A stretch of 64,000 bases of DNA, from assembly GCF_026898155.1 (NCBI RefSeq), contig NZ_CP114029.1, positions 2,460,001 to 2,524,000 on the forward strand, written 5' to 3'. Numbering within the stretch: position 1 is the first letter of the stretch; the number at the start of each line of letters is the position of its first letter. The position numbers were made by a program, and so were the translations under genes. Below, in pieces: positions 58,677 through 64,000 of this stretch. The notes under the pieces were generated by a model that was given only the letters and a program-made list of their open reading frames with translations, searched no databases and was not told the origin of the DNA. This DNA comes from Jiella pelagia. Lineage in GTDB: Bacteria > Pseudomonadota > Alphaproteobacteria > Rhizobiales > Rhizobiaceae.

Positions 58677-59774
58677 TCAGGCCTGATCAGCAAGCCCCTC
58701 GACGATGCGCCGTCGCTTTTCCCCTTGTCGGAAGCGGATGATCCGGACCCGGCGCACCCGGCGCGGATCTGCCTCCAGAACCTGGAACTCGAAGCCGGGC
58801 ACGGCCTGAACCACCTCGCCCCGGGCCGGCACGCGGCCAAGTTCGGAGAACAGAAGGCCGCCGATCGTGTCGGCTTCTTCCTCGTATTCGGAGATGTCGA
58901 AGTCCTCTCCGATGACCTTCTTGACCTCGTCGAGGTCGGCTCTCGCATCGGCGTAGAAGATGCCGTCGCCGCGCTCGGTGATCATCGGCGCCTCGTCGTC
59001 GTGCTCGTCCTCGATGTTGCCGACGACCATCTCGATGACGTCTTCCAGAGAGACGAGGCCGTCGGTGCCGCCATATTCGTCGATGACCAAGGCCATCTGG
59101 ATGCGCGCCGCCTGCATCTTGGCCATCAGGTCCGTCGCCAGCATCGAGGGTGGAACGAACAGCACCTTGCGGATGATGCCGAGATCCTCGACCTTGCGCG
59201 CGAGGTTGATCTGGCGAAGGTCGAGGCCGGCGCGGGGTTTCTTCGCCGGCGTGCCGTGACCGTTGCTCTGGGGCTTGGCGGGACGGGCGACGCGGGTGAT
59301 GTGACCGACGACGTCGCGGATGTGGATCATGCCGCGCGGGTCGTCGAGGCTCTCGCCGTAGACCGGCATGCGCGAGTGGCCGCTCGCCTCGAACTGCTTC
59401 ATCAACTCGCCGAGGGTGGTGGTGATCTCGACCGCGCGGATGTCGGCGCGGGGGACCATGACGTCCTCGACCCGAACCTCGCGCAGCCGCAGGATGTTGT
59501 TCAGCATCGCCCGCTCGGCCGGCGAGAAGGCGTCCGCTTCCGGCCCCTGGGTGAGGAGCGCCTTGGTCAGATCCTCGCGCACGAGGCGCGACATTCGCGG
59601 CCGCCAGCGCTCGAACAGGCCGTCGAGAAAGCTCCGTCCACCATTGCCGTTCGAAGACTGAGGGGGAGGGGAGTAGCGACTTCGATCGTCGCTGCTGGCG
59701 TCGTCGCTGGCGGTCGCGGGCTCGTTGGCCTGCCGGTCCGCCGAATGGTCTTCACGTGACATCGTCTCGCTCAA
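58677..59774 (-). CDS. corC: CorC/HlyC-type CBS domain protein
   Basis: A 365-residue cytoplasmic protein. A disordered N-terminal tail is followed by REVRVEDVMVPRADIRAVEI and GMIHIRDVVGHITRVARPAK (first CBS), IIRKVLFVPPSMLATDLMAK and QMALVIDEYGGTDGLVSLED (second CBS) with the DEYGGTxG motif, and the C-terminal transporter-associated domain GFEFQVLEADPRRVRRVRII. Family members are tied to magnesium and cobalt efflux or to membrane homeostasis. It sits between ybeY and lnt, the usual Rhizobiales order. An insert of ~20 residues between the CBS motifs (NGHGTPAKKPR) looks lineage-specific. Confidence 0.93.
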   Translation of the reverse strand: MSETMSREDHSADRQANEPATASDDASSDDRSRYSPPPQSSNGNGGRSFLDGLFERWRPRMSRLVREDLTKALLTQGPEADAFSPAERAMLNNILRLREVRVEDVMVPRADIRAVEITTTLGELMKQFEASGHSRMPVYGESLDDPRGMIHIRDVVGHITRVARPAKPQSNGHGTPAKKPRAGLDLRQINLARKVEDLGIIRKVLFVPPSMLATDLMAKMQAARIQMALVIDEYGGTDGLVSLEDVIEMVVGNIEDEHDDEAPMITERGDGIFYADARADLDEVKKVIGEDFDISEYEEEADTIGGLLFSELGRVPARGEVVQAVPGFEFQVLEADPRRVRRVRIIRFRQGEKRRRIVEGLADQA

Positions 59775-59839
59775 TGCTCATTCGTCCTGGAAAGATAGAG
59801 GATCGACGCGTCAGTTGCGAGACGATCACTCGAATTGGT

Positions 59840-60508
59840 TCAATCGGTTCGGTGGCTGACTGGACGTTCGTCAGGCGCGCCGTAAGGATCGGCAATGCCA
59901 AGGCCCGCGAGGATCTCGATCTCGGCCGTCTCCATGGTCGCCGCCTCGTCGTCCTCGATGTGGTCGTAGCCCATGAGATGCAGGAAACCGTGGACGAGAA
60001 GATGGCTGAGATGGTCGGCGAGCGGCTTGTCCTCCGCCGCAGATTCGCCGGCCACCGTCTCGAAGGCGAGCAGGAGATCGCCGGCCAGGGGGCCGGGAAG
60101 CTCGCCGGGTTCGAGCTGAACCATCGGAAAGGAGAGAATGTTGGTCGACCGTTCCTTGCCGCGCCAGGCGTGATTGGCCTCGGCAACCGTCGCGTCGTTC
60201 GCATAGGTCACCGAGATTTCGGTTTCGATCGCCTCCGGCAGGCCGAGATGACGGGCTGCGGCGGCAAGCGCCCGACGCGTCAGGGCGGTGAGTTCATCTT
60301 CTGCGAAGGCGTCGGTCCAGCCCTCGTCCTCGACCGCGACCACGACCGTCAGCGCGGCAAAACCCGGCAGGGGCGGAGGAACGGCCGTCTCCTCCTCCGC
60401 AGGCGCCCCTTGCGGCTCTGTCTCGGTTTGCGATTTCGTCTCCATACCTTCCGGGCTTTCCCGCCGTTTCATTTCCGGCTTCCGAAGCGTCGCGCCGTCC
60501 CGCCTCAA
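59840..60508 (-). CDS. ybeY: Endoribonuclease YbeY
   Basis: A rRNA maturation metalloprotein. The core TEISVTYANDATVAEANHAW, RGKERSTNILSFPMVQLEPG, and the zinc site LLVHGFLHLMGYDHIEDDEA (H-G-x-L-H-L-x-G-Y-D-H) are intact. The start is ambiguous: a TTG at 60508 overlaps the phoH stop, and an ATG at 60445 (METKSQTETEPQG) gives a 201-residue protein; the first ~45 residues are acidic or low complexity either way. It is coupled to phoH and followed by corC. Confidence 0.93.
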   Translation of the reverse strand: MRRDGATLRKPEMKRRESPEGMETKSQTETEPQGAPAEEETAVPPPLPGFAALTVVVAVEDEGWTDAFAEDELTALTRRALAAAARHLGLPEAIETEISVTYANDATVAEANHAWRGKERSTNILSFPMVQLEPGELPGPLAGDLLLAFETVAGESAAEDKPLADHLSHLLVHGFLHLMGYDHIEDDEAATMETAEIEILAGLGIADPYGAPDERPVSHRTD

Positions 60509-61563
60509 CGGACGAGCGGCAGGCCGCTCGCGTTCCGCTGCTCGGTGGCGTCCCGCTCATAGGCCTCCACGATCGCCTGGACCATCGGATGGCGCACGAC
60601 GTCTTTCGCCTCGAAGCGTACCGTGACGACGTTCGAAACGCCCTCGAGTACCCGCAGCGCCTCGACCAGACCGGATTTCTGGCCGGGCGGCAGGTCGATC
60701 TGCGAGGGATCGCCGGTCACCGCCATGCGGGCGTTCTCGCCGAGGCGCGTGAGGAACATCTTCATCTGCATCGACGTGGTGTTCTGGGCCTCGTCGAGGA
60801 TCACCGCGGCGTTGGCGAGTGTGCGGCCGCGCATGAAGGCGAGCGGAGCGATCTCGATGGCCCCTGCCGCCAGTGCCCGCTCGACCTTTTCGACCGGCAT
60901 CATGTCGTGCAGCGCGTCATAGAGCGGCCGCAGATACGGGTCGACCTTCTCCTTGAGATCGCCCGGCAGGAAGCCGAGACGCTCGCCCGCCTCGACGGCC
61001 GGGCGCGTCAGGATGATCCTGTCGACCTGGCCACGCTCCAAGAGCTGCGCGGCATGGGCGACGGCGAGATAGGTCTTGCCGGTGCCGGCCGGTCCGACGC
61101 CGAACACCAGTTCGGCCCGGTCGAGCGCGCGCATGTAGGCGTCCTGGGTCGGCGTTCGCGCGTGGATCGTCTTCTTGCGGGTGGAGATCTGGGCGAGGGC
61201 CATCCGGCCCTTCTTCTCCAGCGTCGGCAGAACCAGCTGATCGTCCTGGGCGATCGCCATACGCACCGCGCCGTCGACGTCCTTCGGGCCGATGTCGCTG
61301 CTGCCCTGCAGGCGATCGTAGAGATGATCGAGGGCCCGCCGGGCCTGCTCGACGGCCGACGCCTCGCCTCGGATCTCGACCTTGTTGCCGCGGGCCCGAG
61401 CATCGACGCCGAGCTTCTGCTCGATCAGTGCGAGATGCTCGTCGAACTGGCCGAACAGCGCGCTGGCCAACCGGTTGTCCTCGAAGTTGAGAACGATATG
61501 CGCCATGTCCGAGGCGCCCTGTTTTGCATTCTGTCTCAGATCGGGCGTCACGTTACGCGGCAA
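60505..61563 (-). CDS. phoH: PhoH family protein (PhoH-like ATPase)
   Basis: A P-loop NTPase of about 350 residues: [20 protein letters not shown] at the N terminus with a KH-like part, Walker [41 protein letters not shown], Walker [21 protein letters not shown], and [10 protein letters not shown]. It is also known as YbeZ and works with YbeY in rRNA processing. Start choice: TTG at 61563 has AGGAGG five bases upstream; ATG at 61506 is possible but has a weak ribosome site, and ATG at 61593 lies inside the end of miaB. It overlaps the miaB stop region by about 10 bases. Confidence 0.93.
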   Translation of the reverse strand: MPRNVTPDLRQNAKQGASDMAHIVLNFEDNRLASALFGQFDEHLALIEQKLGVDARARGNKVEIRGEASAVEQARRALDHLYDRLQGSSDIGPKDVDGAVRMAIAQDDQLVLPTLEKKGRMALAQISTRKKTIHARTPTQDAYMRALDRAELVFGVGPAGTGKTYLAVAHAAQLLERGQVDRIILTRPAVEAGERLGFLPGDLKEKVDPYLRPLYDALHDMMPVEKVERALAAGAIEIAPLAFMRGRTLANAAVILDEAQNTTSMQMKMFLTRLGENARMAVTGDPSQIDLPPGQKSGLVEALRVLEGVSNVVTVRFEAKDVVRHPMVQAIVEAYERDATEQRNASGLPLVR

Positions 61564-62981
61564 CCGGGCCTCCTGTGAGGGCGCTTCTGGCATCGGAGGC
61601 GCCCACGGCGATCAGCGAATTGGCGACGGCGCCGGCGATTTCGACGGTCACGACATCGCCGACGGCGCCGATGTTCTCGTCCATCACCACCGGCTGAAGA
61701 TAGGGCGAGCGACCGACGATCTGGCCCGGCCGTCGGCCGGGCTTGTCGACGAGGACGCTCAGGCTCTTGCCGACGAGGCTTTCGGAAAACGCCTGCTGCT
61801 GGTGGCGCAGGAGGTCCTGCAGCCGGGCGAGGCGTTCGCTCTTGATTGCCTCGTCGACATGGCCGGGCAGCTCGGCGCCGGGTGTGCCGGGCCGGGGCGA
61901 ATATTTGAAGGAGAACGCCGAGGCGTAGCCGACTGCCTCGATGAGGCGCATGGTCGCCTCGAAATCCGCGTCGCTCTCGCCGGGGAAACCGACGATGAAG
62001 TCGCCCGACAGGGCGATGTCGGGCCGCGCCGCGCGGATGCGGTCGATCAGCCGCAGATAATCGTCGCCCGTGTGGCGGCGGTTCATGGCTTTCAGAATGG
62101 TGTCGGAGCCCGACTGCACCGGCAGGTGCAGATAAGGCATCAGCTCCGGCAGATCGCGATGGGCGGCGATCAGCTCGTCGTCCATGTCGCGGGGATGGGA
62201 CGTCGTGTAGCGCAGCCGGTCGAGGCCGGGGATCTCGGCGAGGGCATAGAGCAGCCCGCCGAGGCCGATCGGCCGGCCGGCAGCGTCCTCGCCATGCCAG
62301 GCATTGACGTTCTGGCCGAGCAGCGTCGCCTCGCGCACCCCCGCATCGGCGAGGCGGCGCGCCTCGTCGAGGATCTGGGCGAGCGGCCGCGAGACCTCGG
62401 CGCCGCGGGTATAGGGGACGACGCAGAAGGTGCAGAACTTGTCGCAGCCTTCCTGCACGGTGAGGAAGGCGGTGACGCCGCGGGCACTGATCTCGCGCTT
62501 GCCCGCCTTCGGCAGATGCTCGAACTTGTCCTCGACGGCATAGTCGGTCTCGACCACGCGCTCGCCCTTGTCGACCCGCAGCAGCGCGTCGGGAAGGCGA
62601 TGATAGGTTTGCGGCCCGATGACCAGATCGACGACCGGGGCCCGGGCGATGATCTCCCGGCCCTCCGCCTGGGCGACGCAGCCGGCGACGGCGACGCGCA
62701 GATCCTTGCCGAGGGCGGCGCGCTCGGCCTTCATCACGCGGATGCGGCCGAGCCTCGGAATAGATCTTTTCGGCCGCCTTTTCGCGGATGTGGCAGGTGT
62801 TGAGGAGAACGAGATCGGCGTCCTCCATCGCATCGGTCGCCACATAGCCGCCGTTCGCCAGCGCATCGCCCATGCGCTGGCTGTCGTAGACGTTCATCTG
62901 GCAGCCATATGTCTTGATGAAGACCTTGCGCGACCCGGCTCGTTGCGTCGGCGAAATTGTCGCTTGCCTCGTATCGCTCAT
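61553..62981 (-). CDS. miaB: tRNA-2-methylthio-N6-dimethylallyladenosine synthase MiaB (frameshift)
   Basis: Start [20 protein letters not shown] at 62981. The N-terminal UPF0004 domain has [20 protein letters not shown] and [18 protein letters not shown]. The frame breaks at 62750-62756 (plus strand GAGCCTC); removing one base gives [20 protein letters not shown] and continues through [15 protein letters not shown], the radical SAM cluster [20 protein letters not shown] (C-x3-C-x2-C), and a TRAM domain near [20 protein letters not shown]. The enzyme adds the methylthio group to i6A37 of tRNA. Restored length ~475 residues is normal. Position before phoH is the usual order. Confidence 0.92.
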
Positions 62982-63161
62982 GCGCCCTTCAGTTCAGGCT
63001 CTCGTTCATTGCGGTCGGACGTTGGAAACGCCCGAAACTCTCGTCCTGCCTCGAGGTCTAACGCCATATATCGACGGCATCGTGACTTTGCGCAAGCACT
63101 GGGGCAGCTTTTCCCTCTCGGGCCAAATGGCACAGCCTGACGCGGTCGCCCGGGAAACACC

Positions 63162-63953
63162 TCACCCGCGTCCGGCGAGGGCATTCGCCAGGAGCCGCCT
63201 GACGGTCTCCTCGGCGGTACGGGCGACCACCTTGCGATCGGACGTGCCGGTGAAGGTCAGCGGTTCGCCGAAGACGACCGTCGCATCGATCGCGCCTTCC
63301 TTGAGGAAGGCGAGGAGATGCGGCGCGAGTTCGACATCCCCCGGCCAGGCCGCCACCGGTCGAAAGAAGCGGCCGAGCGGCAGGCCGTTCGCGTGGGTAT
63401 AGGCGACGGCGACGGGCTGGACCAGCACCGAACCGGAGGTGGAATCGCGCAGCGCCATCTGGGCGGCGCCGAACAAAGCGGTCCGGAACGGCAAAACCTC
63501 GTTGCCGTCCGACGTCGTGCCCTCGGCGAACAGCACCATGGCGTCGCCTTCCGAGAGGCGCTCGGCGATCTGCGAGGCGTGGCGGCCGGTGCGCCCGCGC
63601 GCCTCGCGCTCGACGAAGACGGTGCGCTGGAGTTTCGCCAGAAGGCCGAAGGCCGGCCAGGTCATGACTTCCGCCTTGGCGATGAAGGAGAGGGGCATCA
63701 CCCGGCCGAGCACCATGATGTCAGACCAGGACTGGTGGTTCGAGACGAGCAGCAGCGGACGCCCGATCGCCGGCTCTCCCACCACTGTCACCTTCACCCC
63801 GGCGACGCGGCAGGCGACGACGTGCCAGAGATGCGGAAGCTTCCTCTGAAGCGGCCAGCCGCGGCGCATGGCAAGCGCCTGCAGCGGCCAGAGCAGCAGC
63901 GTCTGCGCGACGAGGACGAAGGCGACGAAGGCGACACGTAACCGGGCGATCAT
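63162..63953 (-). CDS. 1-acyl-sn-glycerol-3-phosphate acyltransferase (PlsC-like)
   Basis: A 263-residue acyltransferase with an N-terminal membrane helix (VAFVAFVLVAQTLLLWPLQA). Motif I is LLLVSNHQSWSDIMVLGRV (H-x4-D at ~73-78), motif II FIAKAEVMTWPAFGLLAKLQ with RTVFVERE, motif III LFAEGTTSDGNEVLPFRTAL, and motif IV VLVQPVAVAYT. It makes phosphatidic acid or acylates a lyso-lipid; it could be plsC or an OlsA-like enzyme. The start overlaps the end of an upstream ORF by four bases. Confidence 0.88.
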   Translation of the reverse strand: MIARLRVAFVAFVLVAQTLLLWPLQALAMRRGWPLQRKLPHLWHVVACRVAGVKVTVVGEPAIGRPLLLVSNHQSWSDIMVLGRVMPLSFIAKAEVMTWPAFGLLAKLQRTVFVEREARGRTGRHASQIAERLSEGDAMVLFAEGTTSDGNEVLPFRTALFGAAQMALRDSTSGSVLVQPVAVAYTHANGLPLGRFFRPVAAWPGDVELAPHLLAFLKEGAIDATVVFGEPLTFTGTSDRKVVARTAEETVRRLLANALAGRG

Positions 63954-64000
63954 GAGGGCTCGGTCTGGCGGCGCAGTGTCGGGCGGGACATGGCTGGGCT
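63950..64000 (-). CDS. C-terminal end of an upstream gene (partial)
   Basis: The minus-strand frame ending SPAMSRPTLRRQTEPS is open from the window's right edge and stops with TGA overlapping the plsC-like start (ATGA). Such coupling suggests the real end of a gene. In related genomes a ribosomal-protein acetyltransferase (rimI) often precedes this plsC; the sixteen visible residues are too few to confirm it. Confidence 0.35.
   Translation of the reverse strand, partial: SPAMSRPTLRRQTEPS

Overview
The window is a GC-rich (roughly two-thirds G+C) chromosomal segment of an alphaproteobacterium. Gene content and order point to Hyphomicrobiales (Rhizobiales), perhaps an Aurantimonadaceae-like lineage; the family is a guess. 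Pointers are the block miaB-phoH-ybeY-corC-lnt-XRE-metK-trmB, mutS followed by glnD-murJ, a CpdR-type receiver, an OlsB-type acyltransferase, an mmgR/suhB-type small RNA beside an inositol-phosphatase-family gene, and several GC-rich palindromic repeats.

Layout. 1-3,000: tail of a PQQ/alcohol-oxidation locus (XoxJ-like binding protein, CXXXCW rhodanese, DUF411 protein, glutaredoxin-MauE fusion). 3,265-7,135: reductive pyrimidine catabolism genes preT and preA, separated by a small AT-richer island with an unknown ORF and a HicBA toxin-antitoxin pair. 7,486-16,005: a signalling cluster of two GGDEF/EAL proteins flanking a PhcB-like methyltransferase, plus a chemoreceptor. 16,520-24,000: glyS (interrupted by a palindromic element and frameshifted), a DUF559 protein, a zinc metallopeptidase, an ABC-2 exporter and gnd. 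24,017-30,661: a soluble chemoreceptor, a peptide-type ABC importer without ATPase genes, and a class D beta-lactamase. 30,781-34,033: a surface-polysaccharide trio. 34,174-39,832: FucU/RbsD protein, tRNA-Val, cpdR, N-formylglutamate amidohydrolase, mmgR-type sRNA, HisN-like phosphatase, hydrolase, CoxG-like protein. 39,992-54,624: RNA methyltransferases, lspA, acuI, olsB-like, mutS, glnD, murJ, trmB. 54,791-64,000: the conserved metK-to-plsC block on the minus strand.

The most striking observation is at the sequence level. Nine otherwise conserved genes are broken by a single extra base, and in all nine the extra base sits exactly in the middle of the hexamer GAGCTC (giving GAG-N-CTC). Removing it restores a normal protein each time. 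Only three intact GAGCTC sites remain, all in the first 13.5 kb. This is most likely a motif-linked sequencing or assembly error, possibly caused by DNA modification, but a real site-specific mutational process cannot be excluded from sequence alone. The genes are therefore annotated as full-length loci with the break position stated. The glyS break is different: one base too few inside a 10-bp perfect hairpin belonging to a palindromic repeat family that also lies just upstream of the same gene.
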